Of a stretch of DNA of 32,822 nucleotides, positions 1 through 8,817 are shown one piece after another (within the stretch, counting starts at the first letter, position 1; each line of letters starts with the position of its first letter). This DNA comes from Cryobacterium sp. (GTDB taxonomy: Bacteria; Actinomycetota; Actinomycetes; Actinomycetales; Microbacteriaceae): assembly GCA_019638935.1 (NCBI GenBank), contig JAHBSW010000027.1, positions 1 to 32,822 on the forward strand. The letters are read 5' to 3'. A program made the position numbers and the translations under genes. The notes beneath the pieces are model-generated. The model did not search any database and had not been told where the DNA came from. It was given only the letters and a program-made list of their open reading frames with translations.

Positions 1-68
1 TCACCGGGCAGACGATCCTCGTCGACGGCGGCGCCTCCGTCAAATATCCTTTGGCGCTGATGGCCTGA
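1..68 (+). CDS. C-terminal tail of a short-chain dehydrogenase/reductase (partial)
   Basis: The window opens inside a gene. The frame starting at base 3 reads TGQTILVDGGASVKYPLALM plus Ala and ends in TGA at 66-68. The stretch TGQTILVDGG is the typical C-terminal signature of classical SDR oxidoreductases, where the strand after the substrate loop packs on the Rossmann fold. Only about 21 residues are visible, so substrate and cofactor preference cannot be judged. It runs in the same direction as the P450 gene 93 bases downstream. It could supply the alcohol-to-ketone step after hydroxylation, but that is inference from position only. Confidence 0.75.
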   Translation, partial: TGQTILVDGGASVKYPLALMA

Positions 69-161
69 CGGCGAGTCCACCCAGCCCTCAATATCGATAA
101 CCTAGTTTGCTAACATGACGATGAAGTCCATGATGAATCGCTCGAAGAGGAGTTGACGACG

Positions 162-1370
162 GTGAAAAACCTAACTCAGACCGACGAAGTATGGCCGTTT
201 CCTCGAGAGGCGAAATGCCCCGTGCTCCCGCCTCCGAGGATTGCCGAACTGCGAGAGAAGCAGCCCGCCCTCGTGCGCATGTACGACGGGACGCCCGCCG
301 CCCTCGTGCTCGACTACGACGACGTCACGACCATCATGATGAGCCCCGACGTCTCCGACGACGGGCGCGCAGCAGGCTTTCCATATGTCTCGGAAGCCGC
401 CCGGCACAATCGCGGAAAACGACCCACCATCGATCGGCTCGACCCGCCCGAGCACGACATCCAACGCGCGATGCTCGCGCCGTTCTTCACCGTCAAGCGC
501 ATCAAGCAGATGCGTCCGTTCTTCGAAGAGCTCGTCGACTCGCTGCTCGACGAGCTGGAGGAGGCCGGGCCGACGGTTGACCTCGTCACACAGTTCGCGC
601 GGCACATTCCCGCCGCCGGCACGGCCGAGCTGATGGGACTTCCGTCGGAGGATATTCCCCGGTTTCTCGAACTGAGTGAGACCTACCAGAGCTTCGGCAG
701 CGCCGAGGAGATCGCGGCGGCGGGTGCGGAGATCGCCGAGTACTTCGAGCGTCGGCTCGCTGAGCCGGCGGACGGTGATGACTTCATCTCGATGCTCATC
801 CGTGAGCAGGTGCGCCCCGGTCACCTCGCTCCGGACCAGTTCGTGCGCACGATGATTCTCATCCTCACCGGCGGGTTCGACACCACGGCCAACACGATCG
901 CGCTCGGAGTGGTCGCGATGATGGACCACCGGGAGGCGTGGGAGGCGCTGGCGAATGACGCAGACGATGAGCTGATCGCCGCAGCCGTGGAGGAGATCGT
1001 CCGCTACACCAGCACGGCGCACCACGCCGTGTTCCGTCTCACCACGGCGCCTGTTCAGCTGTCCACCGCCGAGCTTCCGGCCGACCACGCGGTCATCGCC
1101 TCGCAGATGGCAGCCAACCATGACCCCAAGAAGTTCGAGTGCCCGCACCTGCTGGACATCGAGAGGGATGCTCGCACCCACGTCGGATTCGGCATGGGAA
1201 TACATCAGTGTCTCGGTCAGCACATGGCCAGGCTCGCCCTGCAGGTCACCTTCTCCAAGCTGACCAAGCGGTTTCCCCGGCTGGAACTCGCGGTGAAGCC
1301 CGAAGAACTGACCCCACGGATCGGGCTGGTTCACGGACTCATGGGCCTTCCCGTGCGACTGACACCGTGA
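162..1370 (+). CDS. Cytochrome P450 (bacterial class I)
   Basis: This is a soluble P450 monooxygenase of normal bacterial length (about 402 aa). The heme-ligand loop FGMGIHQCLGQHMAR is present, with the thiolate Cys about 50 residues from the C-terminus. The I-helix oxygen-activation motif GGFDTTAN and the K-helix ExxR (EEIVR) are also visible. It should hydroxylate a hydrophobic substrate using electrons from the ferredoxin and reductase encoded directly downstream. Start choice: the GAAGAGGAG ribosome site at 144-152 directly abuts a TTG at 153 but sits 9 bases before the GTG at 162, so GTG 162 is preferred. The family is certain from motifs. The substrate is unknown; the neighbouring BVMO and CoA ligases suggest an alicyclic or terpenoid compound, which is inference. 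Confidence 0.95.
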   Translation: MKNLTQTDEVWPFPREAKCPVLPPPRIAELREKQPALVRMYDGTPAALVLDYDDVTTIMMSPDVSDDGRAAGFPYVSEAARHNRGKRPTIDRLDPPEHDIQRAMLAPFFTVKRIKQMRPFFEELVDSLLDELEEAGPTVDLVTQFARHIPAAGTAELMGLPSEDIPRFLELSETYQSFGSAEEIAAAGAEIAEYFERRLAEPADGDDFISMLIREQVRPGHLAPDQFVRTMILILTGGFDTTANTIALGVVAMMDHREAWEALANDADDELIAAAVEEIVRYTSTAHHAVFRLTTAPVQLSTAELPADHAVIASQMAANHDPKKFECPHLLDIERDARTHVGFGMGIHQCLGQHMARLALQVTFSKLTKRFPRLELAVKPEELTPRIGLVHGLMGLPVRLTP

Positions 1371-1388
1371 CAGAGAGAGGTCTGTGAG

Positions 1389-1586
1389 ATGCACAGGATT
1401 GAAGTCGTCGAGGGCAAGTGCATCGGCGCCGGCAACTGCGTCGACGTGGCGGAAGACTATTTCGACCAGGGGGACGACGCATTGGTCATCGTGCTCAAGG
1501 AGCAGGTGCCCGAGGGCGATGTCGCCGAAGTCGAACGCGCCGTGAAGGCGTGCCCGGTGGCGGCGCTGCGGCTACTCGGGGCCTGA
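1389..1586 (+). CDS. Single-cluster ferredoxin, P450 redox partner
   Basis: A 65-residue acidic ferredoxin. The cluster ligands visible are Cys11 and Cys17 in CIGAGNC and Cys55 in a CP motif. The middle ligand position of the usual CxxCxxC is Ala14, so three cysteines remain. This is the pattern of actinobacterial P450-associated ferredoxins carrying a [3Fe-4S] or a three-Cys [4Fe-4S] cluster. It lies 18 bases after the P450 stop and one base before the reductase start, so the three genes are almost certainly one transcript. Its role is to shuttle single electrons from the FAD reductase to the P450 in the cytoplasm. Confidence 0.95.
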   Translation: MHRIEVVEGKCIGAGNCVDVAEDYFDQGDDALVIVLKEQVPEGDVAEVERAVKACPVAALRLLGA

Positions 1587-1587
1587 C

Positions 1588-2880
1588 ATGACTGAGCGAG
1601 CCGCCGATTCGACTCCCGGCCCCGTCGTTGTCATCGGCGCTGGGAAAGCCGGTTTCGAGACGGCGATCGCTCTGCGAGCGAGCGGTTGGAACGACCGGAT
1701 AGTCCTTGTGGGCGATGAAGACGCACTGCCATATGAGCGCCCGCCGCTGTCGAAGGACTTTCTCGCCGGCAAGATGGAGCGGGACGACGTGCTCATCGAC
1801 GGCGCGGTGAGACTGCCCCAGCTCGAGATCGAGTTCCACCGGGCAACCAGCGTCGAACGACTTGACCTCGAGTCCAAGGAGGTCGTGCTCTCGACGGGTG
1901 AGAGCATTCGCTACAGCCACGTGGTTCTTGCCACCGGTGCACGGCCCCGACGGTTGACGGTGCCCGGGGCCGACCTGGAAGGAGTCGTCCACCTGCGGAC
2001 GCTTGCCGACGCAGAGGTGCTGAAGACGACCGCTGAGACCACAGAATCACTCGTCGTCATCGGGGGCGGATACGTCGGACTGGAGGTCGCCGCGCATGCG
2101 GCATCACTGGGCGTGAGGGTTCGAGTGCTGGAGGGGATGTCGCGACTGCTGAATCGGAGCGCACTTCCGGAGACTTCGGAACACGCACTCCGACACCATC
2201 GAGCGGTGGGCATCGAGGTGAACCTCGATGTGAGGATATCCGAGCTCGTGTCCGATCACGACGGCAGGGTTCGCGGCGTGCTGACCGAAGACGGCACGCT
2301 CTTCGAGGCCGAGACTGTGCTGTGCGCGATCGGCATCGAACCGTGCGCAGAGCTGGCGGAGAGGGCAGGACTCGCGGTGGCCAATGGCATCCAGGTCGAT
2401 GAATCCCTGCGCACGTCGGCTCCCCACGTGTGGGCCATCGGTGACTGCGCATCGTTTCCCGTTCCGTATCTTCGGCAGCACGCCCGGCTGGAGTCGGTGC
2501 AGAACGCCGTCGAGCAGGCGCGCTTCGTGGCGTCCGCCATCGTCTCCGGACAACCCGGTGTCTACCGTGCAGTCCCGTGGGTGGCCAGCAAGCAGGGCGC
2601 TCTCACTGTGCAGGCGGCGGGGTTGACGGGCAATCACGACAGTCGGGTCGTCTATGGAGATCCGGACTCCGGCGGGTTCTCCACGCTCGCCTTCGACGGG
2701 GAGACCCTCGTCGGGATCGATGCGATCAACAGCCCACGTCACTTTCTGGCGGCACGTCGTGTGCTCACTCAAGAGCTGAACGGCACCCCATCCGGGCTGA
2801 CACTGGAACGTGCGAGGAGTTCGGACTTCCGACTCGAGGACTTCGGCAGGCGCCGTGACCCGGAAGTCGTGTCCGGGTGA
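1588..2880 (+). CDS. FAD/NAD(P)H-dependent ferredoxin reductase
   Basis: 430 residues with the two-dinucleotide-fold layout of the putidaredoxin/rubredoxin reductase group. The FAD-binding VVIGAGKAGFE is near residue 14, the central NAD(P)H-binding VVIGGGYVGLEVA near residue 155, and the second FAD contact AIGDCAS near residue 285. The C-terminal part resembles the reductase interface domain of this group. It should pass electrons from NAD(P)H to the ferredoxin just upstream, which completes a three-component P450 system. The start ATG at 1588 follows the ferredoxin stop by one base, so translation is probably coupled. Nothing in the gene looks damaged. Confidence 0.94.
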   Translation: MTERAADSTPGPVVVIGAGKAGFETAIALRASGWNDRIVLVGDEDALPYERPPLSKDFLAGKMERDDVLIDGAVRLPQLEIEFHRATSVERLDLESKEVVLSTGESIRYSHVVLATGARPRRLTVPGADLEGVVHLRTLADAEVLKTTAETTESLVVIGGGYVGLEVAAHAASLGVRVRVLEGMSRLLNRSALPETSEHALRHHRAVGIEVNLDVRISELVSDHDGRVRGVLTEDGTLFEAETVLCAIGIEPCAELAERAGLAVANGIQVDESLRTSAPHVWAIGDCASFPVPYLRQHARLESVQNAVEQARFVASAIVSGQPGVYRAVPWVASKQGALTVQAAGLTGNHDSRVVYGDPDSGGFSTLAFDGETLVGIDAINSPRHFLAARRVLTQELNGTPSGLTLERARSSDFRLEDFGRRRDPEVVSG

Positions 2881-2940
2881 CATGCGCGCGAGCGGGGTCG
2901 ACCTCGTTGACGAGAGAATGTATGAAGTGAGGGGCAGTCT

Positions 2941-5070
2941 TTGAAAACCGTCGTAGAACCTGCGTCTGAGATGAAGTGGATGCCTGAGGCAGACGCCAAG
3001 GCCCTCCTGGCGGCTCACGGCGTGCCCGTCCCGATCGGGAGGCTGGCATCCGATGCAGAGGGAGCGGCGCGAGTCTCGCGCGAGCTGCGCGCTCCGTATG
3101 TGGTGAAGATCGTGGCGCCCGATGTCATCCACAAGAGCGAGCTCGGCGGAGTCATGGTCGGGCTGCGCGACGAGGCCGCGGTGCGAGAGGCAGCGGCAGA
3201 GATACTCGACCGTGCGCGACGCGTGCTGCCCGCAGAATCCGAGCTTGCGGTTCTCGTCGAAGAGCAGGCGGCGGGTTCCGTCGAGCTCGCGGTGGGCGCC
3301 CGTTCGACCAACGGGTTCGGCCCCGCGGTGATGGTGGCGATGGGCGGCATCTGGGTTGAGGTGCTCGACGATGTGGCCTTCGGGTTCGCCCCGCTGACCC
3401 GGGAGCAGGCGGCTGCGCTCGTGCGGGGACTTAGAGCATGGCCGATGCTCTCCGGGGGGCGCGGGTCGACGCCGTGTGACACCGAGGCGCTCGCCGACAT
3501 CATCGTGCGCGTGAGCGAGCTCGTGGCTCAGTTCGGGGACGACCACTTCGAGATCGATCTGAACCCGGTTCTCGTCGGTCCCGACGGTGCTGTCGTCGTC
3601 GACGCGGTGATCGGCAGAGCACCAGTGGCGGCATCCGTCGTCGCGGTCCCGCCCACGGTCGATCTCTCGAAGCTCTACCGACCTCGACGCGCCGGCGTCT
3701 TCGGCGCCGATGCGGTGCAGCCGAAGACCCCCAACACCTTCATCCGCGAGATGCATCGACTCGGAAAGATCGAGGTGGTGGCGTTCCCGCTTCCCGGGCA
3801 GGAGGGCGTGGGGTCGATCGACGGCGTCACGACAGTGCCCGACCTTGCGACCGCGGGGGAACTCGACCTCATCTCGGTCAACGGTCCCGATGTCGACGCG
3901 ATCGAGATCGCGTCGTCGGCGCCTCGCGGCTCGGTGCTGCAGGTCTTGTCGAACACTTTCGGTTCCACCGTCGAAGAACGCCGTGAATGGACGGATGCGC
4001 TGGTCAGCGCGGCTCACTCCGCGGGTGCGCGCGTGCTCGGGCCCAACTCACTGGGAGCTCACTCTCCGGCGCATGGGATCTCGCTGCTGCCCGGGACGCA
4101 GCTGCTGGATGAGGGATCGATCGGCGCGATCTTCCAGAGCGGTGGGCTCACCTCCGACTTCGTCTCGATGGCAGAAGACCGCGGTGTCGCCGTCAGTGTC
4201 GCGCTCTCCGTGGCGGATGCCGCCGACATCGGAGTCGAGGAGCTGTTGTCGCTGCTGCTCGACGATGAGTCGACGAAGGTGATCGTGCTCTACCTCGAGT
4301 CGACCAGGTCAGCACGCGGCATCCTCGACGCCGTTCGAGGAGCGCAGAACCGCAAGCCGATCGTGCTGCTCGTGGGCGGACGGTCTGCGGCGGGGGCGGA
4401 CGCAGCAGCTTCCCACACCGGCGCGATCGCCGACGATCGTCGACTGTGGGGTGCCCTGGCCCGCGAGATCGATGCGGTTGAGGTGGTCTCGCTCGAGGGG
4501 CTGCTGACCGCCGCCGAATACCTGAGTCGTTTTGGGCGACAGACACCGGCGGTCGAGCCCAGTGCGCTGCTGATCGCGACCGGGGGAGACGGCGTGATAG
4601 CGTCAGACCTTCTCGACGACGCGGGGGTCAGCGTCTCCGCGCTGAAGCCGGCGGCCCTTGATGCCTTCGTCGACCTGAGGCTGCACCGAATCTCAGTGGC
4701 GAACCCGGTCGATCTGGCCAGCCCCGCTGCGCTGCTGCCGCCCGAAGCGAAGATCTTCGAGTCGATGGTCGATGCGATTCTCTCCCATCAGCACTTCACC
4801 GATGTGGTGCTCAACCTCGGTGCCGCGAGTGTGTACTCATTCGTTCATGGGGCAGAAGAGTCCCTGCTTCGAATCTGCGAGGCGGTCGCGTCGGCCCCGC
4901 GCAAGCACCCCGGCGTGCGTTTCACCGCCGTCGTGTCGGCGACCGGGAAGAGTCAGGCTGGCAGAGCCTCGGCGGAAAGGGCGCTGGCGGATGCCGGCTA
5001 CCAGATCGCGTCATCCATCGCTGATGCGGGCTTGGGAATCCGCGCCGCGAGCGGCTTCGATGGATCGTAG
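2941..5070 (+). CDS. ADP-forming acyl-CoA synthetase (acetate--CoA ligase family)
   Basis: 709 residues. The N-terminal ~230 residues look like the ATP-grasp (beta-subunit) domain, with YVVKIVAPDVIHKSELGG near residue 53. Then come a CoA-binding Rossmann domain (~245-370) and succinyl-CoA-ligase-like domains. His492 in AASHTGAI is in the position of the phosphohistidine of ADP-forming acyl-CoA synthetases. The enzyme would make an acyl-CoA from acid, CoA and ATP with ADP release, or run in reverse. The domain order (ATP-grasp first) is swapped relative to the common alpha-beta fusion. TTG 2941 is chosen as start because GTGAGGGG at 2927-2934 sits 6 bases upstream; ATG 2971 is the alternative. 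The acyl substrate is not predictable. Confidence 0.88.
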   Translation: MKTVVEPASEMKWMPEADAKALLAAHGVPVPIGRLASDAEGAARVSRELRAPYVVKIVAPDVIHKSELGGVMVGLRDEAAVREAAAEILDRARRVLPAESELAVLVEEQAAGSVELAVGARSTNGFGPAVMVAMGGIWVEVLDDVAFGFAPLTREQAAALVRGLRAWPMLSGGRGSTPCDTEALADIIVRVSELVAQFGDDHFEIDLNPVLVGPDGAVVVDAVIGRAPVAASVVAVPPTVDLSKLYRPRRAGVFGADAVQPKTPNTFIREMHRLGKIEVVAFPLPGQEGVGSIDGVTTVPDLATAGELDLISVNGPDVDAIEIASSAPRGSVLQVLSNTFGSTVEERREWTDALVSAAHSAGARVLGPNSLGAHSPAHGISLLPGTQLLDEGSIGAIFQSGGLTSDFVSMAEDRGVAVSVALSVADAADIGVEELLSLLLDDESTKVIVLYLESTRSARGILDAVRGAQNRKPIVLLVGGRSAAGADAAASHTGAIADDRRLWGALAREIDAVEVVSLEGLLTAAEYLSRFGRQTPAVEPSALLIATGGDGVIASDLLDDAGVSVSALKPAALDAFVDLRLHRISVANPVDLASPAALLPPEAKIFESMVDAILSHQHFTDVVLNLGAASVYSFVHGAEESLLRICEAVASAPRKHPGVRFTAVVSATGKSQAGRASAERALADAGYQIASSIADAGLGIRAASGFDGS

Positions 5071-5139
5071 TTCGGATCGTGAGGCAGACGGCGGGATGGC
5101 GCTTTTCAACACGGCAGGAGCAATTGCAGGAGTGATCGA

Positions 5140-6696
5140 ATGAATGCGACCCCGGGAATGCCGGAGCTCATCGCGCTGATCGAGCACACCGCTGCAGACC
5201 ACGCGGGCTCCGTCATCCACTTCGTCGACGATGCCGGATCGACCGAGACCGTGACGGTTTCGGCGCTCGTCGACAGGGCGAAGGAGATAGCCGCGTCTCT
5301 CAGGCAGCTCGGCCTTCAGAGGCGTGATGTCGTCGCGATCCGCGCCTCCGGCGGCTCGAGAGGAGCAGCTGAGGCCATCGTCGCCTGCCTCGTGGGCGGG
5401 TTCGTCGCCGTTCCGCTCGTCTCGCTGCTCGGAGACGGGGATGTCGACCTCATCATCGAGATCATCGACGCTCGCGCACTGTTGGCCGAGCGGAGCATTC
5501 GCGGTCGTGATCTCACGGAGCACCTGGCGGGAGTGAGGGACGCCTCGACTGAGCGAGTGGTGGGCGGCATCGGCACCCTCGAGGGCGACGAGGAGTTCGC
5601 GCTTCCCCGCGGCGATTGGGCTCCCCCGAGCTGGGCGGGGATCGATGCCGATGACGTGGCGACGATCCTGTTCTCGTCCGGCACGACCGGCCAGCCGAAG
5701 GGTGTGATGCACAGCTACAGCTCGGTTCTTCACGAGGTGCGGGACTTCGCGGATCAGCTCGAGCTCACGCACGGTGGCTGCTTCATGCAGACTTTCCCGA
5801 TCGGGCACATCGGTGGGGTCGCCGGGCTGCTCATCGGGGTGGCTCTCGGACGCGAGACGGTGATGCTCTCGTCATGGAACGCGCCGGTGGCGTTCGACGC
5901 GATCGACCGCCACCGGGTCACGGGCATGGGGTCCACACCCTACTTCGCCCAGACACTGCTCGACGAGCGGGAGTCGCGCGGCAGTGGGCTGACCAGTCTT
6001 CGGGCGGTGCAGTCCGGGGGCGGGGCGGTCGGTGAAGAACTGGTCAAGCGCGCGCACGACCTCGGAATTCCGATCTCACGCGGCTATGGCTCGACCGAGC
6101 ATCCGAGTGCGACGACGCATCGTCCCGACGACCCGCTCGAGATCCGCGCGACCACGGACGGCCGCCCATTCAACGGCACCGAGGTGCGGATCGTGGATGC
6201 CTCGGGAATCGACTGTCCCACGGGGGCGGTGGGAGAGGTCTGGTTGAGAGGCCCCGAGCAGTTCATCGGATACGTGTCCGACGCGGTCGAAGGGCTGCGT
6301 GACGACGGATGGTTCACCACCGGGGACCTGGGCCGGATGACCGAGAGCGGCCATCTGGTCATCACCGGGAGGCTCAAGGAGATCATCATCCGGGGTGGGG
6401 AGAACATCTCGGTTCCCGAGGTCGAGGGCTTGCTGCTGAAGCACCCTGCCATCAGGGACGCCGCCGTCGTGGGTGTCGCCGACGTCAAGTTCGGTGAGCG
6501 TGCGCACGCGTATCTGGTGGTGGAGCCTGGGACGGCCGTCGACCTGGAGACGGTGCGGGCGCACTTCGCCGAGCTCGGTGTGGCGCGCTACAAGACGCCG
6601 GAGTTCGTCACGGTGATCGACGGGATGCCGCGCAACTCCCTGGGGAAGATACAGAAGCACTTGCTCCCGAGGCGCAGGGAGGGTCTGACGTCATGA
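5140..6696 (+). CDS. AMP-forming acyl-CoA synthetase (class I adenylate-forming)
   Basis: 518 residues, normal for the ANL superfamily. The P-loop-like A3 motif SSGTTGQPKGVMHS begins at residue 179. YGSTEHP, GWFTTGDLG, the hinge GRLKEIIIRGGENIS and the C-terminal catalytic Lys503 in NSLGKIQK are all present. It should activate a carboxylic acid through an acyl-adenylate to its CoA thioester. AGGAG at 5128-5132 supports the ATG at 5140. The stop overlaps the next gene start (ATGA, 6693-6696), which implies coupled translation. It resembles the medium-chain or cyclohexanecarboxylate-CoA ligase branch more than acetyl-CoA synthetases, but substrate choice is inference. Two CoA ligases of different mechanism in one operon suggests two acid intermediates. 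Confidence 0.92.
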   Translation: MNATPGMPELIALIEHTAADHAGSVIHFVDDAGSTETVTVSALVDRAKEIAASLRQLGLQRRDVVAIRASGGSRGAAEAIVACLVGGFVAVPLVSLLGDGDVDLIIEIIDARALLAERSIRGRDLTEHLAGVRDASTERVVGGIGTLEGDEEFALPRGDWAPPSWAGIDADDVATILFSSGTTGQPKGVMHSYSSVLHEVRDFADQLELTHGGCFMQTFPIGHIGGVAGLLIGVALGRETVMLSSWNAPVAFDAIDRHRVTGMGSTPYFAQTLLDERESRGSGLTSLRAVQSGGGAVGEELVKRAHDLGIPISRGYGSTEHPSATTHRPDDPLEIRATTDGRPFNGTEVRIVDASGIDCPTGAVGEVWLRGPEQFIGYVSDAVEGLRDDGWFTTGDLGRMTESGHLVITGRLKEIIIRGGENISVPEVEGLLLKHPAIRDAAVVGVADVKFGERAHAYLVVEPGTAVDLETVRAHFAELGVARYKTPEFVTVIDGMPRNSLGKIQKHLLPRRREGLTS

Positions 6697-7562
6697 GCAC
6701 CGGGATCGAGGCGCCGTCGACCACGGCCGGTTTCATCGGTTTTGGCGACATCGGCGGGCCCATGGCTGAACGTCTGGTGCGCTCGAGACGCGACACGGTG
6801 CTGTGGAGCCGAAGGCCGGAGAGCCTGCAGCAGTTCGATGGGCTCGACTTCAGGCGCGCGGCGAGCATAAGCGAATTGGCAGCATCCGTGGATGCGGTCG
6901 GGGTGTGCGTCAGCCGCGACGATGACGTCAGGGAAGTCGTGGCGGGGGATGGCGGCCTCGTGACGGGGCTGCGGGCCGGAAGCGTCATCGCCATCCACTC
7001 CACCGTGGCGGCGGCGACGGTTATCGACCTTTCCCGCCAGGCGGCCGAAAGAGGGATCCTGCTGCTGGATGCGCCCATATCCGGGGCGCGACAGGGAGCA
7101 GTCGACGGAACCCTCACCATCATGGCCGGTGGCAGCTCCGAAGCCATTGATCGCGCGCGCCCCATGCTGGAGGCCTACGCGACCACGATTTGTCAGGTAG
7201 GAGACGTCGGGGCCGGTCAGCGGGCCAAGCTGCTCAACAACACTCTGCTGGCCGCCAACCTCTATCTGGCCGATGCCGCGCTCACGCTCGGTGAACAGCT
7301 GGGGCTGGATCGCGACGCCTGCGCCCAGGTGCTGCGGAGCTCCAGCGCGGACAGCTTCGCGCTCCGGATCCTGATCGACCGCTTCTCGGTCGATCAGGAG
7401 TTCGCGCGCCACGCGGCGGCGATCAGAAAAGACAATGTCCGCCTGTTCCGTGAAATGTGCGCCGAGCTCGGCATCGCCGCGACCGACCTCGAACGCGCCG
7501 CGGCGGAGGCCCACCAGGTCGCGGAGAAGTATGGTCGCGGCCGGTCGGCCCCGCCTGGCTAA
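6693..7562 (+). CDS. NAD(P)-dependent 3-hydroxyisobutyrate dehydrogenase family protein
   Basis: 289 residues of the beta-hydroxyacid dehydrogenase family. The N-terminal Rossmann motif is GFIGFGDIGGPMAERL. The substrate-binding segment is DAPISGARQGAVDGTLTIMA, and the catalytic Lys179 lies in KLLNNTLL. Members oxidise 3-hydroxy acids or reduce the matching semialdehydes (3-hydroxyisobutyrate, tartronate semialdehyde, glyoxylate or succinic semialdehyde). It is translationally coupled to the upstream CoA ligase by a 4-base overlap. Its stop overlaps the stop of the convergent amidohydrolase gene (7559-7562). In this operon it may handle a branched hydroxy acid produced late in degradation; that is inference. 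Confidence 0.9.
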   Translation: MSTGIEAPSTTAGFIGFGDIGGPMAERLVRSRRDTVLWSRRPESLQQFDGLDFRRAASISELAASVDAVGVCVSRDDDVREVVAGDGGLVTGLRAGSVIAIHSTVAAATVIDLSRQAAERGILLLDAPISGARQGAVDGTLTIMAGGSSEAIDRARPMLEAYATTICQVGDVGAGQRAKLLNNTLLAANLYLADAALTLGEQLGLDRDACAQVLRSSSADSFALRILIDRFSVDQEFARHAAAIRKDNVRLFREMCAELGIAATDLERAAAEAHQVAEKYGRGRSAPPG

Positions 7563-8770
7563 GCGATGCGGCGGGGTTCCCAACCCCACGGCCGAGGACC
7601 CCAGCCGGGAGTGAAGATCTCACCCCGCTTGACCGTCAGCACCGGAACGAACGCCTGCTCCGCTCTCAACAGGGCTCCGGTCGCGTCCTCGAGCTCGAAA
7701 TCACCGTGGCGGAGATCGAGGATCGAGATGTCGGCTTGGCGTCCGATTCCGAGAGTTCCCAGGCGGTGCTCCACACCGGCAGCGGTCGCGGGCTTGATGG
7801 TGGTCATCGCGATCACTTCGGAGACGGAGAAGCCGAGGCGCAGAAAGCGCGTCATCACGTCGGTCAGGCTGAAGACGACCTCTTGGAGGCCTGCAGCCGC
7901 CAGGTCCGTGCTGATGCAGTCCGGGCGGATGCCCTGGTCGAGGATCCGACGCGCCACCTCGAACGAGAAGTTTCCCTTGCCGTGAGCGGTGTCGAGCATG
8001 ACGCCGCGATCGACCGCGTCGCGAAGCTGGGGCCACACCGTGCCGTCCTCGTCGAGAGCCCCACCCGCGTGATGGGTGAACAGGTGAGTGACGATATCCC
8101 CTCGATCGAGGAGTTCCAGCGCATCTCGTCCTGCCGATGACTGAAGCCTGCCCGCGGTGTCGCCGATGTGGACCATCAGAGGGAGCCCCGCCTCACGAGC
8201 GATGTCTCGCGAGATGCGCGGCAGGTCCATGCCCAGTGCCTCGAATGACGGCCAGACTATCCGAACCTTCACCCCGTAGATGTGCTGCCGATGGCGCTCG
8301 ATCACCGCCAGAGATGCCTCTCGATCGATGTCGGACTCCGACTCGACCTCCGGGATCGTCGCGAGGCCGGTGCGCCCGACGTGCAGGAACGGCAGAATCT
8401 CCGTCTTTGCGTTCGGCATGATGTAGCGCGGAAAAGCCGCGAACGTCGACGCCCCGGCGCTTCCCGCGTCCACGATCGTCGTCACACCGGCTTCAACCCC
8501 GATGAGGTCGGGGCGAAGCCCCACCGGGGTCACACCATCCATGACGTGAGCGTGGCCATCGATCAGGCCCGGCACCACCAGTCTGTCCTCGGCGTCGATG
8601 ATCCTCGAGGCCGAGGCCGGGTCGATCCTGGTGTCGATTCTCGCGATGACACCGTCGCGAACCCCGACATCGCGAACAGCATCCAGCCCAGCGGCGGGGT
8701 CGACGACGGTTCCACCGCGGATGAGGAGATCGTAGCTTTCGCTCGAGGAGTCATTCACCGTGTTCTCCAT
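7559..8770 (-). CDS. Amidohydrolase/deacetylase-family metallohydrolase
   Basis: 403 residues with the amidohydrolase superfamily layout. An N-terminal beta-sandwich strand (LLIRGGTVVDPAAGLD) leads into a TIM barrel with metal ligands His73 and His75 (DGHAHV), a candidate carboxylated Lys168 (GVKVRIV), His201 (MVHIGD), a His in the THLFTHH segment and Asp289 (STDLAA). The C-terminal strand ADISILDL completes the sandwich. It resembles the dihydroorotase-like 'amidohydrolase/deacetylase' group, whose members cleave amides, esters or N-acyl groups. It is probably co-transcribed with the GntR regulator 47 bases upstream. A lactone or amide ring-opening role beside a BVMO is tempting but unproven. 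No strong ribosome site is seen before the ATG at 8770. Confidence 0.88.
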   Translation of the reverse strand: MENTVNDSSSESYDLLIRGGTVVDPAAGLDAVRDVGVRDGVIARIDTRIDPASASRIIDAEDRLVVPGLIDGHAHVMDGVTPVGLRPDLIGVEAGVTTIVDAGSAGASTFAAFPRYIMPNAKTEILPFLHVGRTGLATIPEVESESDIDREASLAVIERHRQHIYGVKVRIVWPSFEALGMDLPRISRDIAREAGLPLMVHIGDTAGRLQSSAGRDALELLDRGDIVTHLFTHHAGGALDEDGTVWPQLRDAVDRGVMLDTAHGKGNFSFEVARRILDQGIRPDCISTDLAAAGLQEVVFSLTDVMTRFLRLGFSVSEVIAMTTIKPATAAGVEHRLGTLGIGRQADISILDLRHGDFELEDATGALLRAEQAFVPVLTVKRGEIFTPGWGPRPWGWEPRRIA

Positions 8771-8817
8771 CGAGGCGTCGACCGACGTCTGGCTCGGGGC
8801 GTTCTTCCCACGGCCAT

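Noticed and set aside
88-116. Possible P450 promoter with -10 TAACAT (111-116)
   Set aside because: The matching -35 position reads TCAATA, too far from consensus to call.
2881-2940. TTGACG and TATGAA before the ADP-forming ligase as a promoter
   Set aside because: The two hexamers are only about eight bases apart, far from the required 16-18.
2104-4017. Long antisense open frame (~637 codons) on the minus strand
   Set aside because: It lies opposite the ferredoxin reductase and acyl-CoA ligase genes, is rich in Arg, His and Asp without family motifs, and is explained by GC-rich third positions.
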